From Haematococcus lacustris (taxonomy: Eukaryota; Chlorophyta; Chlorophyceae; Chlamydomonadales; Haematococcaceae): a stretch of DNA of 64,000 nt. The notes below the pieces were generated by a model. That model saw nothing but the letters and a program-made list of their open reading frames with translations, was not told where the DNA came from and did not search any database. Shown here piece by piece: positions 10,401 to 21,015 of this stretch; the stretch's first letter is position 1; each line of letters starts with the position of its first letter. The DNA is taken from the NCBI GenBank assembly GCA_030144725.1, contig JASKMD010000006.1, forward strand, positions 6,001,912-6,065,911, given 5' to 3'. A program made the translations under genes and the position numbers.

Positions 10401-13400
10401 CCTGACCTGACCTGACCCTGACCTGACCCTGACCTGACCCTGACCTGACCCTGACCTGACCTGACCTGACCTGACCCTGACCTGACCTGACCTGACCTGA
10501 CCTGACCTGACCCTGACCTGACCTGACCTGACCTGACCTGACCCTGACCTGACCTGACCTGACCCTGACCTGACCTGACCTGACCTGACCTGACCTGACC
10601 TGACCCTGACCTGACCTGACCCTGACCTGACCTGACCCTGACCTGACCTGACCTGACCTGACCTGACCCTGACCTGACCTGACCTGACCTGACCTGACCC
10701 TGACCTGACCTGACCTGACCTGACCTGACCTGACCTGACCTGACCCTGACCTGACCTGACCTGACCTGACCTGACCTGACCTGACCTGACCTGACCTGAC
10801 CTGACCTGACCTGACCTGACCTGACCTGACCTGACCTGACCTGACCTGACCTGACCTGACCTGACCTGACCTGACCTGACCTGACCTGACCTGACCCTGA
10901 CCTGACCTGACCTGACCTGACCTGACCTGACCTGACCTGACCTGACCCTGACCTGACCTGACCTGACCTGACCTGACCTGACCTGACCTGACCTGACCTG
11001 ACCTGACCTGACCTGACCTGACCCTGACCTGACCTGACCTGACCTGACCTGACCTGACCTGACCTGACCTGACCTGACCCTGACCTGACCTGACCTGACC
11101 TGACCTGACCTGACCTGACCTGACCTGACCTGACCTGACCTGACCTGACCTGACCTGACCTGACCTGACCTGACCTGACTCTGACCTGACCTGACCTGAC
11201 CTGACCTGACCTGACCTGACCTGACCTGACCTGACCTGACCTGACCTGACCTGACCTGACCTGACCTGACTCTGACCTGACCTGACCTGACCTGACCTGA
11301 CCTGACCTGACCCTGACCTGACCTGACCTGACCTGACCTGACCTGACCTGACCTGACCTGACCTGACCTGACCTGACCTGACCTGACCTGACCTGACCCT
11401 GACCTGACCTGACCTGACCTGACCTGACCCTGACCTGACCTGACCTGACCTGACCTGACCTGACCTGACCTGACCCTGCCCTTAACTCTGACCCTGCCCT
11501 TAACTCTGACCCTGCCCTTAACTCTGACCCTGCCCTTAACTCTGACTCAACCCTACTCCTAGCCCCCTGCAGAGCGTGCCTCATCAGCTGGCTGGCAATG
11601 ATGGGCTGAGGGGGGCTAAGGGGGGGGGAGGGCAGCACTGCTTAGACCGCTGACGGTCCCCTTACCCCCCACCCCGCTGTACACCCACCCCCTGCTCTCA
11701 CCTCCCTGCCACCCTCACCCCCCTCTTCACCCCCCCCCTGCCCCCCCCTGCCCCCCCTGCCCCCCAGGCGGGCCCTGCAGCAGTACCCCCTGAGGGACCG
11801 GCGCAGCGGGCTGCTGCTGAAAGTGGACGCCCCCTTCAAGCTGTACGCCGACACCGCCTCCTTCATGCGAGAGGTGGAGGGGGCCCTGCCGCCTCGCTGG
11901 CTGGCCAGACTCACAGGTGGCTGGGGAGAGGAGGGGGGAGGGGGAGGAGGGGGGGAGTGGGGGAGTAGGAGGAGGAGGGGGGGAGAGGGGGAGGGGGGAG
12001 GGGAGGGGTAGATATTGGGGGCGAGGCCGGGGACCCAAAGTTTGCAGGCAGCAGTGACAGTCAGTGCCCCCCCGTGCGCCCCCTGTCCGCCCTCCTCCCA
12101 CCTGCCCCCCTTCCCCTCACCTCCGCCCGGCTTGCCCCTGGCCAAGGTGCCCGCCCCCTGGACCCCCTGAACCCCCTGGTGCAGGCCAGCTGGGCAGGCT
12201 GGATCAGGGCCTGGCCAAGCTGCGGCGCATGACTGGGCTGTACACCCCATACACCTTCAACCAGTGCAGGTGGGGCGGCAGGCCCGGGGGGGGCCCGGGG
12301 GGGAGGGGAGGGGGCCTGGCTGGGTTGGCGGCAGCAGTCTGGCGGGGTTGGCTGCCCAAGGCAGAGCCAAGGGCGGTGTGTGGGTGAGCGTGATGCTGAC
12401 CGGACGCTTTGCTCACTGAGGACTGGTTGGAAGGTGTGGTGAGAGTGACCCCACCTGGTTGGAAGGTGTGGTGAGAGTGACCCCACCTGGTTGGGAGGTG
12501 TGGTGAGAGTGACCCCACCTGGTTGGGAGGTGTGGTGAGAGTGACCCCACCTGGTTGGAAGGTGTGGTGAGAGTGACCCCACCTGGTTGGGAGGTGTGGT
12601 GAGAGTGACCCCACCTGGTTGGGAGGTGTGGTGAGAGTGACCCCACCTGGTTGGAAGGTGTGGTGAGAGTGACCCCACCTGGTTGGGAGGTGTGGTGAGA
12701 GTGACCCCACCTGGTTGGGAGGTGTGGTGAGAGTGACCCCACCTGGTTGGAAGGTGTGGTGAGAGTGACCCCACCTGGTTGGGAGGTGTGGTGAGAGTGA
12801 CCCCACCTGGTTGGGAGGTGTGGTGAGAGTGACCCCACCTGGTTGGAAGGTGTGGTGAGAGTGACCCCACCTGGTTGGGAGGTGTGGTGAGAGTGACCCC
12901 ACCTGGTTGGGAGGTGTGGTGAGAGTGACCCCACCTGGTTGGAAGGTGTGGTGAGAGTGACCCCACCTGGTTGGGAGGTGTGGTGAGAGTGACCCCACCT
13001 GGTTGGGAGGTGTGGTGAGAGTGACCCCACCTGGTTGGAAGGTGTGGTGAGAGTGACCCCACCTGGTTGGGAGGTGTGGTGAGAGTGACCCCACCTGGTT
13101 GGGAGGTGTGGTGAGAGTGACCCCACCTGGTTGGAAGGTGTGGTGAGAGTGACCCCACCTGGTTGGGAGGTGTGGTGAGAGTGACCCCACCTGGTTGGGA
13201 GGTGTGGTGAGAGTGACCCCACCTGGTTGGAAGGTGTGGTGAGAGTGACCCCACCTGGTTGGGAGGTGTGGTGAGAGTGACCCCACCTGGTTGGAAGGTG
13301 TGGTGAGAGTGACCCCACCTGGTTGGGAGGTGTGGTGAGAGTGACCCCACCTGGTTGGGAGGTGTGGTGAGAGTGACCCCACCTGGTTGGGAGGTGTGGT

Positions 13401-14125
13401 GAGAGTGACCCCACCTGGTTGGAAGGTGTGGTGAGAGTGACCCCACCTGGTTGGGAGGTGTGGTGAGAGTGACCCCACCTGGTTGGGAGGTGTGGTGAGA
13501 GTGACCCCACCTGGTTGGAAGGTGTGGTGAGAGTGACCCCACCTGGTTGGGAGGTGTGGTGAGAGTGACCCCACCTGGTTGGGAGGTGTGGTGAGAGTGA
13601 CCCCACCTGGTTGGGAGGTGTGGTGAGAGTGACCCCACCTGGTTGGGAGGTGTGGTGAGAGTGACCCCACCTGGTTGGAAGGTGTGGTGAGAGTGACCCC
13701 ACCTGGTTGGGAGGTGTGGTGAGAGTGACCCCACCTGGTTGGGAGGTGTGGTGAGAGTGACCCCACCTGGTTGGGAGGTGTGGTGAGAGTGACCCCACCT
13801 GGTGCTGCCCACCTTGCCCCCTGGCTCCTGGGAGGTGCGGGGCAGGGGGGGAGGGGGGCTTGGGCACTGCTGAGGGTCTGACTGCCCCCACCCGGCCTCC
13901 TCGCCAGCCCTGCTGCTGCTGCTGCTGCCCAGCTGGCCTGGCCTGGCTGCCGTCTGCAGGTTTGAGTGCAGCGCCACCGAGCAGCTGATGGCGGCAGTGG
14001 CGGGTGCAGGGGGGGAGGGGTGCGGCCTAGGCTGGGGGCTCAGGGAGCTGGACTGGGAGCAGTACATCACGCAGGTCCACGTGCCGGGCGTCAGGAGATA
14101 TGTGCTGAAGCAGAAGGAGCTGTAG
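7463..14125 (+). CDS. Fatty acyl-CoA reductase (male-sterility-2 family), 3' five exons
   Basis: Reduces fatty acyl-CoA (or acyl-ACP) to a fatty alcohol with NADPH. Exons by splice consensus and phase: 7463-7611, 8071-8577, 11768-11916, 12185-12269 and 13960-14125, all joining in frame (agg, cag, ggc, agg codons across junctions). Diagnostic blocks are [40 protein letters not shown] and [19 protein letters not shown] (end of the Rossmann reductase domain), then [18 protein letters not shown]. The C-terminal 'sterile' domain has [33 protein letters not shown] and [20 protein letters not shown]. It ends LKQKEL-stop at 14123-14125. The N-terminal half with the nucleotide-binding GxxGxxG is missing, in or beyond the gap. 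Exon two carries about 115 low-complexity residues, either a genuine insertion or a missed intron. Two introns are packed with satellite DNA. Confidence 0.85.
8586..11555. repeat. (TGACC)n satellite with CCTGAC hexamers, in a reductase intron
   Basis: The intron at 8578-11767 starts with CCTGAC and CCTAACTCTGAC units (8586 to about 8775). It becomes almost pure TGACC pentamers to about 11473, with scattered extra-C hexamers (CCTGAC) that are denser around 9700-10700. It closes with four CCTGCCCTTAACTCTGA units. The mix of pentamers and hexamers suggests replication slippage with local homogenisation. The very long open frame on the minus strand is a product of the repeat, not a gene. Confidence 0.97.
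12425..13802. repeat. 32-bp minisatellite, about 43 copies, in a reductase intron
   Basis: The unit is 32 bp, read from GTTGGGAGGTGTGGTGAGAG followed by TGACCCCACCTG. Copies differ mainly at one site (GGAAGG versus GGGAGG). Through much of the array the variant recurs every third copy, giving a 96-bp higher-order period. As 96 is divisible by 3 and the unit lacks stops, all minus-strand frames stay open for hundreds of codons. The array fills most of the intron at 12270-13959. Confidence 0.95.
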
Positions 14126-14126
14126 A

Positions 14127-15840
14127 AGGGAGGGAGGGGGAGGAGGGGAGGAGGGGAGGAGGCGGAGGAGGCGGAGGAGTTGCCTTGCCTGGGCAATGCT
14201 TGCCTGGGCCAGCAGCCTGGGTGGTCAGCCTGGAGGTGCAGGCCAGCCCTGCCTTCCTGCTATTGCCCGGCTCTGCGGAGGGGTGCACATGCCATGAATG
14301 AATCCGTCTACCCAATGCCATGAATGAACCAGCCTGCCTGCCTGCCTGCCTGCTTGCATGTCTGTCTGCGCATGTTGAGGGGTGCGTGCACCAAGGCCTA
14401 GCTGTATGCCGCTGCTGGTAGCTGTGACGTGATGTTGCTGCAGCTGGCATCCCATGTGCATGGCCTTCAGCTGCATCTCAGGCCCAACGTGGCTCTGACT
14501 GCCTGGACCTACCGTGCGGTGGCAGGTTGCTGCATCATGTGCTGCATGCCTGCATATGTTTGGTGTCTGTGTATGGGTTCGTTGAGCTAGAAAGTTGGCT
14601 CCCCTAGGTTTGGCATTACTGGAGGCCGTAGCTAAGTATGATGACACGCTGTGGCGCTGGAAGCTGTGCCCGCCCCTGGCTATCTAATATCTTATTTCTA
14701 TACCCGGCAACTGCATACAGCGCTCAAGCTGATGCCTAGGACAGCAGCTGGTGGTGCTGCGGCTGGCGCTGCTAGTGCTGCTGCTTGCTGTGTCTGCAGA
14801 CCTATTTCGTTAGTGTCCATGTGCTGTTGCAGTGTTGCCCAAGGTGCCTGGTGTTGTCGGTTGTAACATGTTGTACCATAGCCGGTCTGCAGGCCACATG
14901 GTGCCTGCACCTCAATCATGAGTCATGGCTCGATGTGTTGAAGCTCACGGGCTGCCGTCTATGTAAGCAAGAAGACGGGTTGGTACAATGCAAGCTTGCA
15001 TGCCCCGTTCCTTGGTGGATGGCTCCCGTTAGCCACCGTAATTTCAACGGCCCAACCTCTCGAGATGAAATCAAAGAGTGCTAAATCGATACAGCTTAGT
15101 TTCACGGGAGAGAAGAGATCCGTATAGCTGTGCGAGGTCAAGATCACAAGTGGCCCCCCCCGCGGTTGGCCCACCCCCCATGGCACAAGCGATGGCAACT
15201 AACTCATTTCTGCACGGATGAGGCCGCGATATACTTGCGATATACTTGGGATGGCCTGCCTAGAGTGCAGCCAGCCCCAGCGGTTTGCAGCCAGCCCCAG
15301 CCCCAGCCCCTAACAGCCCGTTCCCATCCCCATGGGGTTGGTAATCTTCTTGCATATTCTCGCTCAATACTGCACCGTTCTTGATAGCGTTTGTCACATT
15401 AGCAGCTGCAAAGTAGTGCGCATTCACTGGCAAGCGGCGCGTTTACTCTTGCGAGTGAGGCCATGCCGGCGCAAGCGATCGCGGACACACCTCAGCTGCT
15501 CACTATCGATTGTTCTAGTGGTGAGTAGCGGCATCAATGAGCGAACTGTGCTTGGCATCGAGCCGTAAGAACTCCGCGACCCTTTGCAGGCGGTGTCGGA
15601 GGGCCATCGTTGGGCTAGAAATGACTCGACATTGCATCAAACGCGCAGGGTTGTGTGGGAGGTGCGTTCCTCTATAGCCAGTCACACAGTAAAGGACAAA
15701 TCGGCATGTTGTGAGCTGGCACAAATTGCACAAATCGGCATGTTGTGAGCTGGCCACTGTGATTTCTAGAGTTTCGAGTCATTTTATTGTACGTAACTCA
15801 ACGACTCTGCTGGAAAAGAAAGCACGGCAATCCATCAATC
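14127..15840. other. Reductase 3' UTR and intergenic sequence; no gene recognised
   Basis: After the reductase stop there is a G-rich, then ordinary noncoding stretch. A TGTAA at 14862-14866 could be its poly(A) signal. Beyond that I find no supported gene. A diverged copy of the inverted-repeat motif seen at 15855 lies near 15155-15187. A short direct repeat containing AAATCGGCATGTTGTGAGC occurs twice at about 15697-15752. Confidence 0.5.
14862..14866 (+). terminator. TGTAA poly(A) signal candidate for the reductase gene
   Basis: TGTAA is the usual polyadenylation signal in Chlamydomonas-type algae. This one lies about 740 bases after the stop, an ordinary 3' UTR length in the group. Position and motif only; no transcript evidence. 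Confidence 0.35.
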
Positions 15841-16447
15841 AGGGTTGCCGTAAATGGTCACCCCCGCCATTGGCTGCACCCCTGATAAAATCTTTCTGGT
15901 CTTTAAGAGTTTTCCAACGATTCCTGCGTAGGGCGGTGCAGCTCATCAAGGCGAAGCTAGCGAAATGCTCGGGCTCATGTGCATCTGTGCCGGGGCGGGC
16001 GGGGGTGCTGGAAGATTGGGTCGCGTTGTGCCGGGGACAGCCTGCTTAGTGGGGCTGTGCTCGGCAAACAGCTATCGCGCTCAGCGGCCCAACTTTTCAA
16101 CTTTTTGAATTTCTGTCGGGCGCAGGACCTCCCTTGACATGTGTTCTAGTGCTAATGCTAGTGCTGATGATGTGCTTCAGAGTGCTGGTATGTCTTGTGG
16201 GCTGTCCCTGCAATTCAACAGCGTGCGGCTCGTGTCACGTGAAACCATGTCAAATTCTCATGAAATGGGCACTTTTCCGGCCGTTCTCACTGTCCAACCA
16301 GGGCGGCAGGATGTGAACTGCCAGTTCTGTGCGGCTCGTTGTGTGGGCGTCTATCGTGTAATCAGGACATAAACGCGTTGTGTTCATGTTTGGTCCGTTT
16401 GTGATGCTCCAAAGTAGACCCCCATGCACCTTACATAACCAGCCAAA

Positions 16448-16771
16448 TCAGCCATATAAACGCTTCACCTCATATTCAAACTCCAGCTGCTCACTCCTTA
16501 GGTCCCTCACCACTAAACGACGCAGTTTCCGACGTTCCTTTGGCCTATCCAACCCCATGTGCTTGCCGAGCTGGTCTAGCAAGAGCTCGCAGGTCTCACA
16601 GGGAATGCACACACACACTTGCTTATGAGCAGCGGTGATGCGCTTGACCCACGGCGGGCGCAACATCTCAAAGGTGGTGCTACCCACTTTGAGATTTACT
16701 GGGCACTCCCGCTCGTACTCCAGGTACAACTTCTTGAGGGAGCGGTCCACGTAGCGTCGTGACATGCGCAC
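16448..16771 (-). CDS. Small conserved-looking ORF with a CxCxxCxxC cluster, possible exon of a transposon gene
   Basis: The frame reads ...RYVDRSLKKLYLEYERECPV, then VGSTTFEMLRPPWVKRITAA and VCVCIPCETC, and ends in a charged K/R-rich tail. The 'LRPPWV' block followed by closely spaced cysteines looks like proteins found near algal DNA transposons, but I cannot name the family. It lies inside the 28-bp inverted repeats, downstream of and on the same strand as the coiled-coil ORF. A GTTAGT donor near 16918 could mark the start of an intron linking the two, but I could not find an acceptor that keeps phase. Function unknown. Confidence 0.4.
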   Translation of the reverse strand: MRMSRRYVDRSLKKLYLEYERECPVNLKVGSTTFEMLRPPWVKRITAAHKQVCVCIPCETCELLLDQLGKHMGLDRPKERRKLRRLVVRDLRSEQLEFEYEVKRLYG

Positions 16772-16921
16772 CTCGCTCTTCTTACTGCTCCTGCCACGAC
16801 ATCAACAGTGGTGGGCAGCTGTGGGGGGGGCTGTGGGCATGTCAGCCAGGCATTTCAGCCAGCGGTTATGCAGCCAGCCTACCCTACCCATGCAGCCCTA
16901 CCCATGCAGCCACCCAGCCAA

Positions 16922-17674
16922 CTAACCTGCAGGAGGCCAGCCAACCCATGCAGCCCTACAAGCCCTGGGGTGTTGCTCCCTCTGCTGCAGGTCCGCCTGC
17001 TGCTGCTGCAGGTGGTGCTGCTGCTCAGCCACGTGTTGCTCCCTCAGCTGCAGGTCTGCCTGCTGCTGCTGCAGCTGGTGGTGTTGCTGAGCCACATGCT
17101 GCTCCCTCAGCTGCAGGTCCGCCTGCTGCTGCTGCACCTGTTGCTGCTGCTGAGCCACCTGCTGCTCCCTCTGCTGCATGTCTGCCTGCTGCTGCTGCAG
17201 CTGGTGTTGCTGCTCAGCCAACTGCTGCTCCCTCAGGTGCATGTCTGCCTGCTGCTGCTGCAGCTGCTGTTGCTGCTCAGCCACCTGCTGCTCCTTACGT
17301 TGAAGTTCATCCTGCTGCAGGTCCTGCAGCTGTTGCTGTAGATGTTGCAAGCGTTGGGTGTCAGTAGCTGGTTGCTCCCTCTGCTGCAGTTCAGGCTGCA
17401 GCTGGTGCAACTGTGCCTCATAAGCACGAGCATCAGCCTGTGCCTGGGCCTCAGCCTCATAAGCACCAGCATCAGCCTCATAAGCACCAGCCTCATCAGC
17501 ACCAGCCTCATCAGCCTCATAAGCACCAGCATCAGCCTGTGCCTGGGTCTCAGCCTCAGCAGCACCAGCCTGGGCCTTGGCCTCAGCCTCAGCAACCCTG
17601 CGCCGTGCCATAACCTCCCTCGCTTTTTGCGCACCGGCACATCTAGCCATCACCCCCCTTTTCTTGGTAACCAT
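16922..17674 (-). CDS. Q-rich coiled-coil protein with about 30-residue internal repeats
   Basis: Starting at the ATG at 17674 (MVTKKRGVMARCAGAQKARE), the protein has a basic head. An Ala/Glu/Tyr-rich section (AYEADEAGADEAGAYEAD) follows, then a long heptad region built of repeats like LQLREQHVAQQHHQLQQQQAD. At DNA level these are units of about 90 bases, suggesting recent internal duplication. An upstream extension to 17821 is open but less protein-like. It lies in the inverted-repeat element with the 16448-16771 ORF on the same strand. I do not recognise the protein; it may be an accessory transposon protein or an expanded low-complexity ORF. Confidence 0.4.
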   Translation of the reverse strand: MVTKKRGVMARCAGAQKAREVMARRRVAEAEAKAQAGAAEAETQAQADAGAYEADEAGADEAGAYEADAGAYEAEAQAQADARAYEAQLHQLQPELQQREQPATDTQRLQHLQQQLQDLQQDELQRKEQQVAEQQQQLQQQQADMHLREQQLAEQQHQLQQQQADMQQREQQVAQQQQQVQQQQADLQLREQHVAQQHHQLQQQQADLQLREQHVAEQQHHLQQQQADLQQREQHPRACRAAWVGWPPAG

Positions 17675-18751
17675 GGCGTTTACAGGCCTGCACAACGGCA
17701 AACACTTCTCACAGCTCAGTGTCTGCATGTTTTTCACTAATTCTTGCCGTTCGTGGTTGCTCAGAAGCCACAAGCACCAGTAATCAGGAACTCTTGAGCA
17801 ACCTAAAAATGGCTGCAACATGTGGACTGAACCTGTTTTCAGCGACTATCCGCAATCGCGGTCACGCTCCCAACCCACAATGCCATCGACCTGCAGAGGC
17901 GCCGTTTGATAACAAAAGGTGACACTTTGGAGCGGGGGGCAAGGAAGCAGGCCGGGAAGCAGCAGGTGAGCTTGGGAGTGGGTCTCGATTCGTGCTAGGA
18001 CGTTGCAGCACTGATGCGTGCTAACCTGAAAAGTTGGCATGTCCAGTCAGGATGCGCCATTCACGCCGCTCTGGGTCAAGGCTGCCTAATGCCGTCGCTA
18101 CATGTGTCTGCGACGCTCCATAACACGTCGCGTGTTGGGGGCCAGCCACCCGGCAAACCGCTGGAGCTGTCTGCACTCTATTCGGGCCATCGCCAGCTCA
18201 TCGCACAAATCGGCGGCCTCATCCGTGCAGAGATGAGCAAGTTTTTATCTCATGAGCCATGGGGGTGCAGCCAATGGCGGGGGTGACCAAATGACTTTGG
18301 GGTGACCCGACTCTGCCATGCAGGATTGACTAGCCTACTCCGATCGCCCGGACCCTGCCCCCTCGCACCCCCTTGAAGCCCCACCACCTCCCAGCCCCCG
18401 CAGAAGCCACATATGGAATGCTGGGGGTTCAGCGGTTGGGTAGGGAGAATAAGGGACTCGGGGTATGCACTCGCTGGAGATGGCAGCCCTCAGCCTCGCG
18501 GCACAGGCCCTCCCAACTCTGATGTTTTGGCATGTAAAACCGTCACATGCGACCGATTGCTCCGGGAGCAGGCCGATGGCTTTAGCCCCGCGCGGCATGG
18601 CTTATACGCGGACTCTAGTTGCGGCAGCAACCAGCAGCTGCTTCGATTGTGGTCGATAGGGTGGTTGGGATCCGCCGGCCACCCTCAAGACATCGCGCAG
18701 TGCAGGCGTGCTGTTGGTGCTCTACGCATAGGCGCTGCTGCCAGCCCGCGA

Positions 18752-19240
18752 GGTGAGGTGCACGCAGCAGTTGCCACCACTCCTGCGCCAGCACATGTTA
18801 CCCGACGAACATTTGATGATGCAGGAGTTTCCGAGTACACCACAGCAAACCAGAACAGGTCTTCTTAGCTACGGCTGCGGCTCAGCTGAGCAGGTAGAAA
18901 TTCAGCCAAAACAGCAAATCCAGCCAAAAATCACAGAGATGTCTTATTTTTGTGCTGACACTTGTATCAAGGGCTACTCTACTCATATGCACAGCTGTGA
19001 CAGAAGAAATGATATTACTCTCAAAGCTCAGTGAGCCATGGCCTGTCAATCGCAGGAGCTACTTACAAAGCTCAGTGAGCCTTGTCGTGTCAACTGCAGG
19101 AGCCCAAACACCACAGGCCCTTCTTGCCCACAGTACCTGCCAGCAGCCCACCCAAGCAGGCTCAGCTGCCTACCCACCACCTCCCAGCACCTCCGCACTT
19201 CCCTTCTGCCTGACATGCCACGCGACAAAAGCCACAAGAT
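18752..19240. repeat. Segmental duplication, copy 1
   Basis: This segment (GGTGCACGCAGCAGTTGCCA ... CTTCTGCCTGACATGCCA) is repeated with moderate divergence at 19629-20065. The second copy ends exactly at the ATG of the coiled-coil ORF at 20045, so copy 1 looks like a duplicate of that gene's 5' flank. Shared blocks include GATGATGCAGGAGTTTC and CACAGTACYTGCCAGCAGCC. Confidence 0.7.
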
Positions 19241-19270
19241 AGCAAGCAAGCAAGCAAGCAAGCAGAGTGT

Positions 19271-19630
19271 CCGGACAGCTCGTCATACCCAGCTGTTCAG
19301 CAGTTTGTGGACGTCTGCAGGAAGCAAGGGGTATGGACGTCTCTAGCCAGCATCACAGTGGACAGCGCAGCTGACAATATTGGGCGCATCAGCGGGCTGG
19401 CTGTCAGCATCAATGCCTTGCGCAGACAGCAGGGGCTGGCCCTCATCATCTTTTGGCCATGTGTCAGCCACCAGATTCACAACGCGTTGCACAAGGCAAT
19501 GACAACATGGGGCAAGGCAGAGGGCTGGGGCAGACAAGGTTTGCAAGCGCAGCTAGCCCTCAGCATTGAGCAGCTGTGCAGCCTCACCAAGAAGCACTAC
19601 GACCTGCTGGGGCTCAGTGTCCAGCACTGA
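19271..19630 (+). pseudogene. hAT/DUF659-like transposase fragment
   Basis: The frame reads YPAVQQFVDVCRKQGVW, SITVDSAADNIGRISGLAV and IIFWPCVSHQIHNALHKAM. The order VDSAADN ... WPCVSHQIHN resembles the DUF659 / hAT transposase block with a catalytic-type Asp, then C..H before the insertion domain. It stops at 19628-19630 and is boxed in by the two copies of a segmental duplication, so it appears to be an isolated piece of a larger gene. No complete hAT domain set is seen on either side. The family call is by motif resemblance only. Confidence 0.4.
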
Positions 19631-20065
19631 GGTGCACGCAGCAGTTGCCACTATTCCTGCGCCGATGGCCGCCAGCACAGGTTACACGACGAACATCTGA
19701 TGATGCAGGAGTTTCTGAGTACATCACGGCACACCTAAATGGGCTTTACAAGCTTCAGCTGCGGCTCCGCTGAGCAGGTAGGATTTGCAGCAATCCAGCC
19801 AAAACTCAGAGAGATGTCGTATTTCTTTGCTGACCGCCAAATCAAAGGCTACTCTACTCATATGCCCAGTTGAGACAGAAGAGTCAATATTACTCTCAAA
19901 GCTCAGTGAGCCATGGATTGTCAATTGCAGGAGCCCAAGCACCACTAACCCTTCCTGCCCACAGTACTTGCCAGCAGCCCACCCTAGCAGGCCCAGCTGC
20001 CTACCACCACCTCCAAGCACCTCCCCACTGCCCTTCTGCCTGACATGCCACCCGTCAAAAAGCAC
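19629..20065. repeat. Segmental duplication, copy 2
   Basis: Second copy of the 18752-19240 segment, in the same orientation about 870 bases downstream. It leads directly into the coiled-coil ORF that starts at 20045 (copy 2 CTGACATGCCACCCGTC versus copy 1 CTGACATGCCACGCGAC). Confidence 0.7.
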
Positions 20066-21015
20066 ACGAGAGCAAACAGACCCAATGGGGCAAAGGCCCA
20101 GGCTCAGTACGAGGCAGCCAAGAGCATGGAGCAGCTCACCGCTGCGCATGCAGCCCTCACCGCTGCACATGCAGCCGTCACTGCTGACCTTGTACGCTCC
20201 CAGCAGCTGTACAGCCAGCTGAGGGAGCTGCACTGCAGCCTGCTGGTCTCTGCTTGTCAGCGTGAGCAGCAGTGGGAGTTAGACCTGCTGGGGTTTATGC
20301 AGCAGGTCGACCAGCAGGAGGAGGCGTTCTTGCAGCAGCTGCAGGGCACACAAGCCCAACTCACTGACACAACGGCTGCCCTGGAGGCCGCCCTGATAGA
20401 CCTGGCAGCGGCCCGCACTGAGGTGGCCCACACCAAGCAGCAGCTGACCACCACCAACATTGTAAGAGTACACGATTGCACGGTAGGATGCATGAACAAA
20501 TGTTGTTTTTCTTTTGCATGAAGTGCCACGTTGCCTAATGACGTTGTTTCTCATTGAATGACGTCGGTAGGTTTTAAGCAAGTTGTTGTAGTGTTTACGG
20601 GGGAGAGAAGAGACTGAACCACAAGAGTCCTTTGTACACGGAATACTGTAAGACACTTGTCTCTCTATAACGGTCGTAGTGCTTCGCACATACGAGTTCA
20701 CGGTTCTCCTACGGGTCTCGATAGTTTCGGTCGCTGAGACCCTAGCCGTAGTTGGTACTACGAGACTTCTAGAAGTCAGCCTTAGGCTGACAGAAGTCCA
20801 TAGACCCATTGTGCTTGCATTTACGAGTTTTTCCGGGCCCACGCATTACAACTGTTGCAAACATCAAGTTGGAGCAGCTGCGGGCACAGGTGGCCGCAGC
20901 CAACAAGGGCTTCAGCAAGGACCTCAAGGACAAGTGGAATCTCCTGATGCGCTCGAGGGTGTCACTGCCCTTCTTGCGAGGCATGCTCAGCAGCCAAGGC
21001 ACCAAGCCAGCCACG
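20045..21015 (+). pseudogene. 5' part of a gene split by the 13.6-kb retrotransposon (coiled coil)
   Basis: The first exon starts at ATG 20045 (MPPVKKHTRANRPNGAKAQA) and continues as an Ala/Gln/Leu-rich coiled coil. A GTAAGA donor follows ACCAACATT at about 20461. An AG acceptor near 20867 leads to LEQLRAQVAAANKGFSKDLK and LPFLRGMLSSQGTKPAT, where the outer LTR begins at 21016. The intron of about 407 bases contains a small palindrome (GTCAGCCTTAGGCTGAC). The remainder of the locus appears after the element at 34626. Joining the flanks at the TSD does not keep this frame in register with the downstream ORF, so there is either another intron or a disabling indel. I do not recognise the protein. 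Confidence 0.45.

Larger units (their letters stand above)
15855..18289. mobile_element. Candidate DNA transposon bracketed by a perfect 28-bp inverted repeat
   Basis: The 28 bases at 15855-15882 (TGGTCACCCCCGCCATTGGC, then TGCACCCC) recur as an exact reverse complement at 18262-18289. A short TGATAAAA / TTTTTATCTCA similarity continues inward. Between them lie two minus-strand ORFs (16448-16771 and 16922-17674). Outward of the repeats similarity fades (CAGGGTTGCCG versus CAGAGTCGGG) and I could not fix a clear target-site duplication, so exact ends and superfamily are open. It could also be a foldback repeat around unrelated sequence. Confidence 0.4.

Noticed and set aside
8573..11638. Open frame of over 1000 codons on the minus strand (S-G-Q-V-R repeats)
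   Set aside because: It is entirely the translation of the (TGACC)n satellite inside an intron on the other strand; no start context, no domain.
12425..13802. CRISPR-like array
   Set aside because: There are no unique spacers; units are directly adjacent and the genome is eukaryotic.
12061..14196. Three overlapping long minus-strand open frames with a 32-residue period
   Set aside because: They come from the 32-bp minisatellite, which has no stops in these frames; they overlap true reductase exons on the plus strand.
15855..18320. 8-bp target duplication for the 28-bp inverted-repeat element
   Set aside because: The best candidates (CCATCAAT versus CCATGCAG) agree at only four bases, so the ends are not defined.
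20461..20867. Solo LTR or introner in the intron (TGTAAG ... CATTACA, with AACAT near both ends)
   Set aside because: The presumed duplications do not sit at the termini and no inverted ends match; an ordinary intron is simpler.
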